A DNA stretch of 64,000 bases from Posidonia oceanica (GCA_037176725.1 JAZBRS010000020.1:84514001-84578000), one strand, 5' to 3'. Positions 22,450 through 34,544 are shown, counted from the first letter of the stretch. Notes: generated by a model from the sequence alone, not told the origin. A program made the numbers and translations.

Positions 22450-24451
22450 GTGTTCCGCTGCTTGGCCCTAGTGACGCTTCAGGATGGTCACGCATACCCG
22501 AGTGTTTTTATACCCTCGACGCGCGACCTCTGTCCTGGCAAGCTCCTCAGCTGTTTCTGCCTGCTCTGACTCTGCTGATTCTGTTAACTCTATTGCTGCT
22601 GACTGTACTACTGGTGACTGCTGCGCTGCATATTGTGTCGCTACCGATACATGCTGTACTACCGCCACTTGCGCATATTGCTCTGCTACTACTGCATGTT
22701 GTTCTACTAATATAGGTGCATGTTGCTCTACAGCTACTACATGTTGCTCTACTAATATAGGTGCATGTTGCTCTACTGCTACTGCATGTTGCTCTACTAA
22801 TATAGGTGCATGTTGCTCTATATCTACTGCATGGTGCTCTGCTTCTACTGCATGGGACTCTACATCTACTGCATGGTGCTCTACATCTACTGCATGGGAC
22901 GCTACTTCTACTGCATGGGACTCTGCATGGGGCTCTGCATGGGACTCTGCATGGGACTCTGCATAGGGCTCTACATGGAACTCTCCTCCTTCTGCATGGT
23001 GCTTTGCATGGGACTCTACATGGGGCTCTACATGGGACTCTCCTCCTTCTGCATGGTGCTCTGCATGGGGCTCTGCATGGGACTCTGCATGGGACTCTCC
23101 TCCTTCTGCATGGTGCTCTACATGGGACTCTACATGGGACTCTGCTCCTTCTGCATGGTGCTCTGCATGGTGCTCTCCTACCTCTGCATGCTATACTACA
23201 TGATGCTCTACTGCTGGTGCATCTTGCTCTGCTACTGCTGCTTTGCCTATATGTGGCATGTGCTGCACAAACCATCGAGACCCACCCCCTGGCTGCAGGG
23301 TGATCAGTTCATCTGGTCTGATGGGTGCCTCGAGCGCTAGATCTTCCTCTAGGACCATGATAGAGGGATCTGTTGCCACGGCCTTCCCTTCTTTTGCACA
23401 GTCTCATGCTCGGCCACTTCCTGTGCTAGCGACGCGAGCTGCTCCTGGAATAATTGCTCCAAGTCTCCCATAGAAAAATCAATCTGAGCATCAGTAGCCA
23501 CTCCTGCCTCCTCATCCGAGGGTGAGTCGACGTAATAAGCGACTACTGGACTTGCGACCGGCCCTGGCTCGACTGCTGGGCTTTCTGCTGCTTGGGGTAT
23601 CTGCTTGGCTGTTGCTGGATGTGCTGCCAGGATCACTACTGCTGCTGATGGGGAGGCACAACTGCTCTTCTGAGGAGCCAATGGCTGGGCCGCCATGCTT
23701 GGGGATGAAACGCCGGTGCCCATGGGTAACAATGGTGGTCTCCCAGTAGCAGCGGTGAGAATCTTCCGTATAGCAAGATCTGCTGAGGCTGACAGCGGTG
23801 TGCCTGACTGAGCCGCTCGGCTTGCTTGTGGCGCTGTCAATGATGCGGGCTGAATCATGCTGTCGCCTGACCCGGCTGACTGTGCCGCCTGAGAAAGTGA
23901 TTTCCAAGCTGGTGCGGCTGCGGCCACAGGCTGACTGTTGGATAACGCCAGAGGGCGTGCTTCTGGTTCTGGTGCACAGCTGCAACTGTCGGCAACTTTG
24001 GTGATGCTGCAGGAAGAAGGGAAGCTGTCAGCCCTGTCCCAGGGTTTGCCGATTCTGCTGCCTCACTGGTAAGTGTTAAGCAAATTGACCGGGACGCAGT
24101 TGCGCTGAGGTGGTCCTTGCTGTTGGTTGGGGCTGCCTCAACTATACCAGACTCTTCCTCATCTGAGTAATAGTCCTTGATGCAGACCCATTCTTCTTCT
24201 GGCAGCTGAGAACTCAGGCATAGCGCTTACTGCACTGAGGCTTCACTGCTGCCTGATTCTAGGATACCTGCACTGGTGAAGTTAGTGAGGTCCTGCGGAA
24301 TAGCCATCCTCTGATCCTTGGGCAGCATGCATCTGTCTTTACTGGACTGCAAATCATATCCAAGGCCTTCAGACTCTCTTCGCTCTGCTGCTTGGACTGG
24401 CTCAGCGATTCCCTGGCCATACCGCCCGAGCGGCGCTCCTTTGACATAGCC
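22450..24451 (-). pseudogene. E protease-RT linker of pol
   Basis: About 2 kb of low-complexity polyprotein linking protease and RT, open over long stretches but in three successive frames (about 24451-24000, 23927-23349, 23379-22468). It includes an acidic motif EEEWVCIKDYYSDEEES, a Ser/Ala/Pro-rich part, and a His-rich repeat (about 23190-22690). Frame changes may be decay or mark an intron; Ogre elements are known to have an intron between protease and RT. No enzyme domain is recognised. Confidence 0.6.
22690..23190 (-). repeat. Minisatellite coding a His/Glu/Ala repeat
   Basis: Plus strand: many near-copies of GCATGGGACTCT and TGCATGGTGCTC, in 12- to 15-base steps. Read on the minus strand in the RT frame it gives GESHAEPHAEHHAEGG-like repeats, then VEQHAPILVEQHA repeats. 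It is open throughout except for TAG at its upstream edge. Confidence 0.8.
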
Positions 24452-25486
24452 TCACCTGTGACAGACATTTTCGACCATCCAGAAGGGGTTGCTGTGAACG
24501 GCCAAGGAGTTGACATGTTCAAGATCAGGTACAAAGCTAACCGGCTCACATCGATTAACTCGATACAAAGCAGCTGAAAGTTCAGGGTCAAAAGGGATTG
24601 CATGCGAAGAGATGGGTGCAACCGCCTCGATCCGCTCTTTCTCGAAGTTTTCTGCCATTACAACGATAACATCGTCGCCATGGCGAAAGTTGATCATGCG
24701 GTGGAGGGTCGAGGGGATGACCTGATGCTTGTACAGCCAAGGACGCCCAAGCAGGAAGTTAAAGTTAGGCTCCAAGTCAACAATGTAGAATTCCACATCA
24801 AAGGTGACCGGGCCAATGACCAAAGGAATAATCAGAATCCCTAGAACGTCATGGTGCGTATTGTCAAAAGCTGTCATTCCCTTTATCGTTGGAGTGATAT
24901 CCTCGGCTTGGAATCCGAGCCTGGTTGCAGTGTGCAATGGACAGACATTAAGGCTTGACCCGTTATCAACCAGCGATAGGGGAATGCGAAAGTTTTTGTA
25001 TTGCACCGTGACAAACAAGGGTTGGTTGTGATTAATCCCGGCCGAAGGCAGCTCATCGCTTGTGAAAGAGATGATCTGCGGCTCCACGATAATGCCAACC
25101 ATGCTCTCTAAGGCTATAGGTTCTATGGCTTGGGACACACGGGTAGCTTGGAACACTCGGAGAAAAGCCTCATGGTGTTCGGAAGAGGAGTGGATAAGGG
25201 CCCAAATGGATATATCGGCTTTAACCCTTCTAAGCTGGGAAGTGATGTCAGTTTTGTGGTGCGGCTCTCTGGCAGCAGGAGGGGGTGCTCTGGGAGTTGG
25301 CTCTACCGGGCTAGGTGCAGGGGGCTGGCTTGATGCTGGGGGTGCTGTGGGCTGGCTAACAGGCAGGGGTGCTATGGGTTGGCTTGCTGGTGGAGGTGCA
25401 ACGGGTGCTAAACGGCCGGGCCTTACCACCGGTGCTGCGGGCTGGTATACCCTCCCCGATCGTGTGACTTCTGCACACGTTTCCAT
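24452..25486 (-). pseudogene. E aspartic protease
   Basis: The retropepsin-like protease cuts the Gag-Pol polyprotein. A Pro/Ala/Gln-rich start is followed by VKADISIWALIHSS and a retropepsin core with LVDNGSSLNVCP (active-site Asp near residue 174 from the ATG at 25486), EFYIVDLEPNFNFLLGRPWL as the flap and C-terminal part, and IPSTLHRMINF. The DNGSS form of the active site is usual for the Tat lineage. It is in the same frame as gag; only a TAG at 25517-25519 (probably TGG originally) separates them, so gag and pro were one ORF. The frame ends at TGA 24452. Confidence 0.88.
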
Positions 25487-25516
25487 GGCGTAGTCGTAGG
25501 GTACGCGATGGGGGTC

Positions 25517-28140
25517 CTAGGTTAAGTCAATAACCGTAGGGGCCCGTGCTTCGAGCACGAGAGGGGCTACCGGAGGGTTGGCTGGGTAATAGGGCAAGGG
25601 GTGCTGGTATTGGTAGGTTGCAGGAGGCCCTGGCTGGGACCAGGCTAACAGGCTGACTGGGGGCCTACCTAAATAGGAGGTTGGGGTCTGGGCCTGAGGT
25701 CTGGCTTGAAGGTATACAGGGGCAGGGGCCTGAGGATGCATGGTAGGGCGAGCAGCGGAGCGCCCCGGCCTGGCACACGGTCGGATCATATGGACTCTCG
25801 ACTCAGAGCTGGCAACGGTGGCACGATAAAGAGCAAGAGGGAAGGGCTCCGAGACATCATGAATGAGCTCAGAGGGGTGTACCACAGACGTAGCAGGCCC
25901 GGAGGGAGAGAGAGAGTAGATTCCCGAGGTCCCCGCGCCCCCCGGATTGGGATGCTCTGGAAGGGGCTGGTGAACAACACTAGGATGAGGAGGGGCTAAT
26001 GCAGATGCAGGGGCTAATGCTGATGGGGGGACAGAAGATGGTGCCTCGTGCGTGTGGATCGAGATCATTCTCGACTCGATCAAATTCTAGATGGCGTCCC
26101 GTAGAGTGAGGCAACTGTTCGTCGAGTGCCCGGGGGCTTGATGAAAGTCGCAAAAAATGTGCGCCTTATGCCAATGCGGAAGTGGATTTGGCAAAGGGCG
26201 CGACTCGGGAAACCTCAGAAATGTCGCAACCTTGGGGAGGATGGCGGTTAGCGGTTCCACCAATGGGGTGAATTGACACCGTGGCCGCCTTGTCCCTTGG
26301 GGTTGCGCTTGCCGGACCGGTGCGGCAGGATACACTGGTTGGGCAGTGGTGGTGATTTGTGGTGTGGGAGGTGCTCTAGGTGCTGGTGCATAGATTACTT
26401 GATGCGGGGGAGGCCGAACCGCCAGCTGAACAAACACAGGCGCGAGGTCGACGTAGGCAATAGCAGGCTTTGGCGAGTTCTTCTTCTTGGGCCGGCTGCT
26501 GGTACCACTGCTGTTGCTGCTGGTGTTGCCGCTGGAGTTGTTGCTATTGCTGCTGCCAGCAGCCTGCTTGGCAAACGCAGAGAGCGCCGGGAAGTTGCCA
26601 CTCTGTAGCGAACTCTCCACACGAGTCCTAGCCCAGATCAGTGCAGAGAAGGTTGTGACAGGTTGAATGCTGAGCAGAGCCCCGACAGTAGGTTGTGCAC
26701 CCCTGATCACAATCTTGAGGGACTCCTCATCAGAGGGTCCGTCTCGAACCTACGAAGCGAGTGCGCGCCAGCGGCCGACATACTCCCTGAACGGCTCGCT
26801 GGGGTTCTGCTTTAATGCGGCGAGGTCCGTGCGCTTAGGGACCAGGTCCAAGTTGAAGGGGTATTGTCCCAGAAATGCCTGGCTGAGGTCATTCCACGTC
26901 TTAATGCTGGCCATATCAAGTGAGGTGAACCACTTGAGCACAGGGCCACTCAGACTTTTCTGGAACAAGCGGATTAGCAACCTCTCGTCAGCCTAGAGCT
27001 GAGCAAGATCTCCACAGTACGCCTTCAGGTGTGCAATTGGTCAGCCTCTACCATTGTATTTTTCAAATACCGGGATGCGGATCTTCGGGGGGAGTATCGC
27101 CTCTGGGAAATAATAGAGGTCCCGGAATTGGCAAGACTGGTGGTTTGTGCCCTGCACTTGTCGAAGTGCTTTCTCCAGAACAGCGAGCCTATTGTCGCTG
27201 GAGTCTGGAGCTGCTGCCAACTGAGGTGGTATAGCAGGGGCAGGGGCCACATACGCCGCATAAGATGCACCGAGGTGCTCCTCTGGGTCAACCATCACCT
27301 CGCCTGGTGGAGCGACGGGATGGGCGGCGTATCCGTGCGGATGTGCAGTGTGTGTAGGCATGTATGTTGAGGTAGGGTATTGCTGATGCAGGGGGTATGT
27401 ATAACTAGCATGCTGAGTAGTAGGTGATGCAGTGTGCTGGAGCGTCAACTGCTGCACCGGCACGGTGCCGGGCTACGGGCCAGTGGGATGCTGTGCTCCG
27501 ATCAGTCCCACGGACTGACCACTAGGTGCCAGAGGAGGATGCTGTGCTTGGTGTTGTGCAAATGCAAGAGGTGGAAGCCAGGCCCCCATCGCCTGAGCAG
27601 TGAGTAGCTGAGGTGGTGGTCTAGGCGGGGGAGCAGAAGGGAATGCCTGCGATGCAAGAGCAGGTCGCAGTGGAGCCTCGGGAGCAGCAGGAACAAATGC
27701 GGGGCAGAGAGATAGAGCCATGCCCTACAATCTCTGGGCAGTCTCCATCAACTGCTGGTACTGCATCTCAGGGGACCCATCAGTAGGTATGCTGAGTTGC
27801 AGGACCAGCGGAGGACCAGAATCAAGCGACTGGGACGCAGATTGTCCAAGAGGCGGAGGTCCTAAGATGTAATTCGCCGCAGCAAGGTGAGCGTCAAAAG
27901 TGACGTTACCCTGAGGAGGGGGAGTCAGTGGTGCCTCTGGAGCGCGGGCGACGGTTACCAAGACAGTCTCGGCAATCGGGTCCGGCGAAGCTTGGCATTG
28001 CCCCACAGAATAAGAAGGTAGCAGCTGTACCAGAGAAGGAGACACTGACACAGGGGGGTGTATGCGGGAGTTGAAAGGGCCAAAAGAGGGGTCACCTCCG
28101 GGGCAACAGGGACCTGGGAGTCACCAACAAACTGGGCCAT
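25517..28140 (-). pseudogene. gag: E gag polyprotein
   Basis: Structural capsid/nucleocapsid precursor. The start is taken at the ATG at 28140 (MAQFVG), which matches B and A. Order: Pro/Ala/Gln-rich N-terminal region, gag domain (about 27040-26750; LIRLFQKSLSGPVLKWFTSL and FNLDLVPKR), then a CHHC zinc knuckle CDFHQAPGHSTNSC (about 26152-26111). One frameshift lies between 28140 and about 28051; after that the frame is continuous to protease with stops at 27725, 27473, 27041, 26993, 26750, 26087 and 25517. At 27725, 26993, 26750 and 26087 sister copies show CAG where E has TAG. Not functional now. Confidence 0.88.
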
Positions 28141-29299
28141 CGCTGACCGAGAACAGGTGATCACAGGGCTACGAGCAGGAGCAAGGGGGCGAATCCTAGG
28201 AGGAGCTATGTTCGCTAAAGCGACGTAACTCGGAAAGGAGGATGACTAGAAGCAGGGGTTGCAGCAGGGGCGTCAGCAAGAGAGGACACTCAAGCTCCAG
28301 CTAAGGAACTCGCTGACAGATCTCTACGCGAAGAGCAAACAAAATCAAGGGATTAGAACCCGAAAGTAAAAGCAAATGTGTTAGTGCATGATATGAATGT
28401 AGATGTCTGCTTTCTATCATGCTCACCCTCACCAATCTAGGGTGTCCTAGTAGACAGTCTACTTCGAACGCTCAGGGGTGTATGGGTCGCCGACTCAGGC
28501 TAGAAAAAGGCAAGTTCCACATCTTAAACCCGGCCCAAAGCTCAGGTGGTGACGTAGTGGTGCGTAGGTGGCCTTGACCCTGCCAGAAGCATGGGTGGTA
28601 CCCTCTACTAACACCGACACGACCCCCTGACAAGGGGGGATAGACTGATCTACTTGCTCCACACTAAAGCGTTTGACGCAAGAGACCAGGACTATCCTTC
28701 TCAGACTGCAGGCAGACTCAGATGAGAAGAATGCATGCCTTATATGATGCTTTATGCAAATGCTTCACGTTTTATCTTGCATTTTTTATTAACTTAAGGG
28801 GGTGCAGGTGAGTTTGCAGTCTCTAGTTGCTCCTAGAAATTCTTTTTACTTGCTGTTTTTAGTTAGCCTTAGGGAAAGCAATCAGTCTCTAATTGTCCTT
28901 AGGCTTAATGCAAAAGGGGAAGAAAATCACCTAGATATGGCAAGCAGACAGCACACATTACAGCAAAAGGCATGGGCATGGCATGTGTATGTGTGTGTGA
29001 GCATGATAGTGAAAGAAAAACACTTATCATTGCAAAAAGCAGGTATGCATAGCATGTGCAGGTGCAGTGACATTGCATTGGTGTAAAAAGAGGCATTCAT
29101 CATTCAAAAGGCATGCATGGTGTGCCAAGCAAGTATTTAGACATGTGATGCAAGCAAAATGAAGTAGCGCAGGCAATTATGGCATAAAGCAGGTAAATAA
29201 ACAAGCAAGCAGGTAAGCAGGTAAGGCAGGCAGAAGCAAAAGCAAGCAAAACACCCAAGCAAGCGACGAGAAGGCCAAGGCAAAAGCCGGAGTACGTCG
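28141..29299 (-). other. E 5' leader
   Basis: Untranslated region between PBS and gag. The part near the PBS is low-complexity, with GCAAGCAAGCAGGTAAGCAG-like repeats on the plus strand. Its layout matches the leaders of A and B. No gene is seen. Confidence 0.7.
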
Positions 29300-29317
29300 T
29301 CCCCAGCGGAGTCGCCA
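29300..29317 (-). other. E primer-binding site (tRNA-Arg)
   Basis: On the minus strand TGGCGACTCCGCTGGGGA starts two bases after the LTR. It is an exact complement of the tRNA-Arg(ACG) 3' end including CCA, as I know that tRNA in plants. Confidence 0.85.
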
Positions 29318-30277
29318 CTGTAGTAATCCTGAATTCTAATCATCCATGCACATTACCAAAGCTTGTGTGCACTGATCAAAATAGGCTCACTATATGCGGC
29401 TAGATCCGAGGGAAGAACTCGACTCGGAAACGCTGGTAAAAGAAAAGAAAAAGAAATGATAAGACAATTTAGAGTCGCCACCGGGTCTATTGAATTGGAA
29501 GACAAGGAAAACCAAGGGGTAAAGCAAGAAAAGACACGCTGTACCGGATGCAAGGAGGGGCAATGGGACGCGAGACGAAGCTAAGCTATGCTATGCTACT
29601 ATGCTATGCTATGACTTAGGCCTAGGATAAGGGAAAGGTCGATGCGAGCCAAGAGAAAGGGCAAGGACTCCTGTTACGCATGGGGAAGGTGTTAGGCACC
29701 CCGATATGTCCGAGAGTCGGTCTTTCTTAGGCAATCTCGCGCTTATGCAGGGAATTGCTAGCCTAATGCCTAAATGCCTTAAATGCTTACCTACTATGCA
29801 TTGGAAATAAACGTGTTATCTAAGTGCTCAGCCACGCTACTAGTGTTCCGAACTGGGCAGACCCTGGTTCGTGAGAACTCCTAAGCAGTAAGCATCACGG
29901 CCCTACATGCAGATGCAAGCGATAAAACAAAACGGCGGGAAAACCAAGCAATGCAGGCGACATGCGAGCGATAAAGCAAAACAGGCACGGAAAACGGTGC
30001 TGAAAATACGGGAAATACTACAAAGCACGCAAAACGATGTAGGAGGCGAAACGCGATGCAAAGGGGTGCGGAAAACCATGCAAAGGAGCGAAACAAGATG
30101 CAAAACGTGGAAAACGGGGCAAAGCACGGAAAACAAGGCAAAACGGGGTGCAAAATCAAAACAAAGGGGTGGGCAACATGCATTGGGGTTGTAGCATGCC
30201 AAAGAAGCGATAAAATGCAAGAAACGGCGAATGAAATGAAATCTGCATTTTAAAATGGCTGTCAGCCATCTGCAAGC

Positions 30278-32465
30278 ATTGGACGCTGGCAACACCAACG
30301 TCCAACGTTGGACGCTGGTTGGACGTTGGGAAAGCCAGCGTCCAACACCCGCTGCAGACAGACAGCATGCATGTTTTGAAAAACCATGCATTCTAACTAT
30401 ATGGATGCAATATAGATGCAAATGTGCAGCTAAATGGGTGCTAGACATGCTAATCTAACCTAACAGAAGATTAGAGGAAGAATCAGAACAAGGGAGCATG
30501 CCAGAATTAAAGATCCAAGCATGCAGGTTGTTGGACGCCTGTAGGCTGGGCGTCCAACGTTAGACGCCAGAGAGGCTGGCGTCCAACACAGGACAGAAGG
30601 CAGAGGGGAGAAGGGAGCATGCAAGTGATAGGTGAGAGTTGGGATCATGCATTTGGGTCACTGGGATTGAGCATGGAGCAAGCAAGCAAACAGGGGAGGC
30701 AAAATAAAATCAAACAGGCCTTACCTGTGCTGAGTGCCAGGCCAGAGGCACAACCAGGGCGTTGGACGTGAGCTAGGCCAACGTCCAATGTTGGACGCCA
30801 GCACCAGCAACGTACAACGCTCTGGGAGGCACAACACACAAAGAGCATGCATAAACAAGCAAATAAATTAACTAAAATAAAAGAACAGTTGCTACTGAAG
30901 CTAAACATGCATAAGAACACAGGAGGCAAGCAAATAAGCAAGATCAGAGAGGTATGCAAGCTTTAAACAAGTGCATGAGAAGCCAGAACGTTGGACGCTA
31001 GAGCCAGCAGCGTCCAACGTAGGACGGTGAAAGCTCTAGCGTCCAACGACCTAGACCTGCAAACTCACCTGTTCTAAAGGGGGAGCTCAGCTCAGACCCC
31101 ACCTACATGCATGCAGCTACTGTAACATGCCATAACAGAAAAGGAAGCATTGAAAGCAAGCATGGCAAGCATTTAAGTTAAGGAAAAACAAGAAGGAAGG
31201 ACATGCATAAGAAATGGAAGCTTTAAACTTGCAAAAAGAAATAAACAACTTAGTAAAATCCTAGCAAACCTAAGCATGGTTGCCATAGGGGCCAGGCATC
31301 TCTAACTGGGCAAGGATCACAAAATAATACTCAAAATATGCATGGAGTAGGCATGGTAGCAAAGCAAAGCAAGCAGAGGTGTTGGACACTAGGTGAACCA
31401 GCGTCCAACGTTGGACGCAGCTCATTCTAGCGTCCAACAAAGGCAGCAGACAGATGGATATTAAACATGCAAAATGCCTTCAAACAAGCATGGAACAAGT
31501 TAAAAACATGGTATAGCATCAGAGAGAATTAAAAGGAGGCAAATAGCATATGTTTGCAAACAGGCATGCAAGGAAAAGGCATGGAAAGCATTTAGATGAA
31601 GGCAGAGCAAAGCAGGCCGTTGGACGCGGGCCTATGCCGCGTCCAACGTTGGACGCACCAGTTGGTGCGTCCAACACACTGAACTTCCTCTTGGATGTGA
31701 ATCACATCTAAAAGGAGCTAAAAACTTGTAACAAAGGCATAGACACGTTCTACTGCACATGCATGACATAATGGGATAGGGGGCTTACCGTTTCGCGGGT
31801 TGAAACGCCAGCTCCACCTCGTTCGCCAAAGCTGCAGATGTGTGAGCGGCAGCAAGTTTGGCGGGCTTGCCTGAGCTGCTCGGAGCACCGGAGGAGTTTG
31901 CAACTGGTTGCAGATGAAGATGGGAGTCGCTTCTTGCTCTCGGAGGTGGAAGCTCTCTCGTTCGCTCTGTGTGGTGAGTGTGGCAATGGCTTGAAGTTGC
32001 TAGTTTTGTTGAAGCTTGCATGGGTTTGGGTGCTGACAGCGGGATTTGCAGGCCAAATTCTGGGCTTGGTAGGTGCTGGCAGGTGCGGGTGTGAGGGTGA
32101 GGTCCATGTGGGATGTCAGAGGAAGGCCTGGGCATTGGCAGGAGGGCGGTGGAGGCGAGGCGGTGGTTGACATAGCTGGCGGAAGATAGGCCTGTCAGTG
32201 AGGTGTATGAGAGCTGGTTTTGGGCTGATATGGAGGAGATGGGTAGTAAGTGAGGCTTGGAAGGTAGTGGATGGCGTAGAGTGGAGGAAGGGACGGGTAG
32301 TAAGTGCGGGGAGGCACGGGATTGGACGGGCGGTGAGCTAGAGGGGGCGGAGCAACCGCTGCTGACCTCGAGTCGTTGGACGCCAGACCAGAGGGCGTCC
32401 AACGTTGGACGCTAGCACAGGCCGCGTCCAACGTTGGACGCTGCTTGTTCCAGCGTCCAACACAC
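30278..32465. repeat. Seven clusters of GTTGGACGC / GCGTCCAAC stem-loops
   Basis: Clusters lie at 30278-30349, 30530-30588, 30760-30820, 30988-31049, 31381-31440, 31618-31676 and 32375-32465. Each has two adjacent hairpins (the last has three): arm TTGGACGC, a loop of about 8-17 bases, arm GCGTCCAA. Where two hairpins join, the sequence is GCGTCCAACGTTGGACGC, a perfect 18-bp palindrome in the best copies. Loops differ between clusters while arms are kept. Confidence 0.85.
31785..32402 (-). other. GC-rich open stretch in E's LTR, possible leader exon
   Basis: A 205-codon Ser/Pro-rich frame near the LTR start ends just before ACG|GTAAGC, a possible splice donor (near 31790). There is no recognisable domain. 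It resembles in composition and position the GC-rich block of the A/B LTRs, so I read it as transcribed leader DNA and not a protein gene. Confidence 0.3.
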
Positions 32466-32682
32466 TCAGGTGGCATAAGCTACAAATGGGCTTAGGTTTG
32501 GGCCTAGAAGTATTGTTAAAGATGCAAATGGCTTAGGTAAGGGCTTCTAGTGTTTGGGGTGAGGTTTTGGGTTTGGAAATGGGCTAGAAAATGGGTTAGA
32601 AAAGGGAATGCCAATCTAGAGACCACACGAGCCTGCAAAAGAGAACTACCAACTTCCAGGTTATCAGAATGGAGTGTCTACA

Positions 32683-33324
32683 GTTGTGCTTAGATGTTAT
32701 TGCTTGGCTTTATTGTAGCTTTTAGATTAAGCAAAGGGGAAGCAAGCATGTTTCTACAGTCCTAGGCATGGCATATGCAAAAAGGGAAGAAAATCAACCA
32801 GATATGGCAGGCAAACAACATACATCACTGCAAAAGGCAAGTGCATGGCATGTGCAGGTGTTTGTGAGCATAATAGTGAAGGAAAAGCATACATCATATC
32901 AAAAGGCATATATACAGGGCATGTGCGTGTGTAGTGGCATAGCAAGTGTGTAAAAGAAGCATTCATCACTCAAAAAGCATGTATTGTTGCCAAGCAAGTA
33001 TGTAGGCATGCCTTATGCGAGAAATAAAGCAATAATAAGCCAACAGGTAAAGAAAGTAAAGACAGGTAAGCAGTAAAGCAAATAAGAATAGAGCAAAGGA
33101 TAAAGCAAGCAAACAAGCAAGAAAGCCAAAGCAGAGCAAATAACAAAGCAAATAACAAAGCAAGCCAAGGCGAAGCAGGTGCAAAACCTAAGCAGAGTTG
33201 CCATAAGGCGACTCGTTAGGAGTTGGCACAGAGGAGCAAGCAAACAGGCAAACAAGACACAAAGGCAGACAAAGACGCAAAATGCAAGTGAGCAAAGCCA
33301 AAAGCGAAAGTCGGAGTCTATCTT
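32683..33324 (-). other. A 5' leader, distal part
   Basis: Continuation of A's leader on the other side of E, starting with the second GTTGT copy (32683-32687). Low-complexity AAGCAAGC-type sequence on the plus strand. No gene. Confidence 0.75.
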
Positions 33325-33342
33325 TCCCCAGCAGAGTCACCA
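33325..33342 (-). other. A primer-binding site
   Basis: On the minus strand TGGTGACTCTGCTGGGGA follows the LTR end. It has two mismatches to the tRNA-Arg(ACG) complement seen intact in E. Confidence 0.75.
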
Positions 33343-33343
33343 C

Positions 33344-33427
33344 TGTAGTAATCCCGGTGTTCAGATCATCCATGCACACTGCCAAAGCTCGTGTGCACCG
33401 ATCAGAATCAGGTTCACTATTAGCGGC
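33344..33427 (-). mobile_element. A 5' LTR, terminal 84 bases left of B
   Basis: Starts TGTAGTAATCCC on the plus strand (the LTR 3' end read backward) and runs to AGCGGC, where B begins. The rest of this LTR resumes at 53079. Confidence 0.88.
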
Positions 33428-34544
33428 AATTGACACCCCATTTTGATAGGCTGAATCAATTGGAATCTTCTGGTGGCTTCTGAATCCAAATCTAGGTCCA
33501 AACCTACACCATTTCCTTTTCATCCATCTTTCCAAAACAAGCCCAAACCTAACCTAGAATCACACCCATTTCCCAAATCCAAAAACTATCCAAAAACCAT
33601 AGGAAAACTCACCCTTCCTAACTTAGCAAACCTACCAAAAATCTCTAGAAATTTCAAACCAAAATCACTCCCAAAAACCCGAGAAAACCTAGGTAAAACT
33701 ACCCTTTTTCTACACCTCAAAACCCTTCCAAAACCTTCCAAAATCCAAACCCAAACCCTAGGTCCAACACTAGAGACCCTAGGCCACACACTCCCCAAAT
33801 TTCAACTCTTTTCTAAACCTCTAATTCCTTCATTTCTCCAAATTATCCTTTTCTCTCTCCTAGATTATTCTTTTCTCTCTCCTCTCTCTCTCCTTCTTAT
33901 TCTTCTTCTTTTCACTCCCTTCTCTCTCCTTTCCTTGCCTGGCTGTAGGCTCGCCTTGTGCATCTATCTCTTCTGTATTTTATTTGTATTTTTATTTTAT
34001 TTTTAGCTTATCTTTGGATTTTCTAATATTTATTTTCCTTCCACTCCTATCTTTCTTCTTTACTCCTTTATTTCTTCCTCTTCTTTTTCCTTTTCCCTTT
34101 CCTTTCCTTTCTTCCACTAAACCCTCAAAAAACCTTTAAAAACATTTAAAACTCTAAAACAAAAGAGAAACAAATCAAAACCCTAAAAAGAAATAATTAA
34201 AAACTTAAACAAGCAATTAAAAACAAAAAACCTAATTAAATCCAACTAAAAAAAGGAAACCATGAATGCAATCTAAAAAATATAAAACAAACAAAAAGAA
34301 AATGCTATAAAATCAAGCAAAAACCAAAATATAATCAAAACAAACCAAAAGTAAAAACCTATTAAAAATAATCAAAAAACAAATCCTGAGAAGAAAGAAA
34401 ACAATTAAAAATACTAAGACAACTAATTAAGAAAAAAAACTTAACTAAACAAATCTAAAAGAAACAATTAGAAAATTTTTTAAAAAAAAACAACTTAAAA
34501 ACTTAAAAAGAGAAAAGGGAAAGAACTTAACAAAGAAAACCAAA

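Larger units (their letters stand above)
15320..32682 (-). mobile_element. Element E: autonomous-type Tat/Ogre-like LTR retrotransposon
   Basis: A 17.4-kb element on the minus strand: 5' LTR 32682-29319, PBS 29317-29300, leader, gag 28140-25517, protease, long linker, RT, decayed RNase H, archaeal-type RNase H, integrase ending at 18995, a 1.5-kb gap, a DUF7745-like ORF 17488-16259, a short 3' region and a truncated 3' LTR 15642-15320. It is flanked by the perfect duplication GTTGT and sits in A's 5' leader. The two LTR ends, compared over about 323 bases, differ at roughly 22 positions by hand count, mostly transitions, so the insertion is not recent. Every coding domain has stops or frameshifts. 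Confidence 0.93.
29319..32682 (-). mobile_element. E 5' LTR (3364 bp)
   Basis: On the minus strand it starts TGTAGACACTCC at 32682 and ends GGATTACTACA at 29319. Its terminal 100 bases resemble those of the A/B LTRs but the body is different. It holds a GC-rich block (32402-31785), an AT-poor spacer with seven clusters of GTTGGACGC/GCGTCCAAC hairpins (30278-32465), and a short copy of the CGTTTTGC-type repeat region (about 29900-30180). Confidence 0.9.

Noticed and set aside
22484..23340. Plus-strand Cys/Met/Leu-rich frames over the minisatellite
   Set aside because: They are mirrors of the His-rich coding repeat on the minus strand, which is in frame with RT and is the better explanation.
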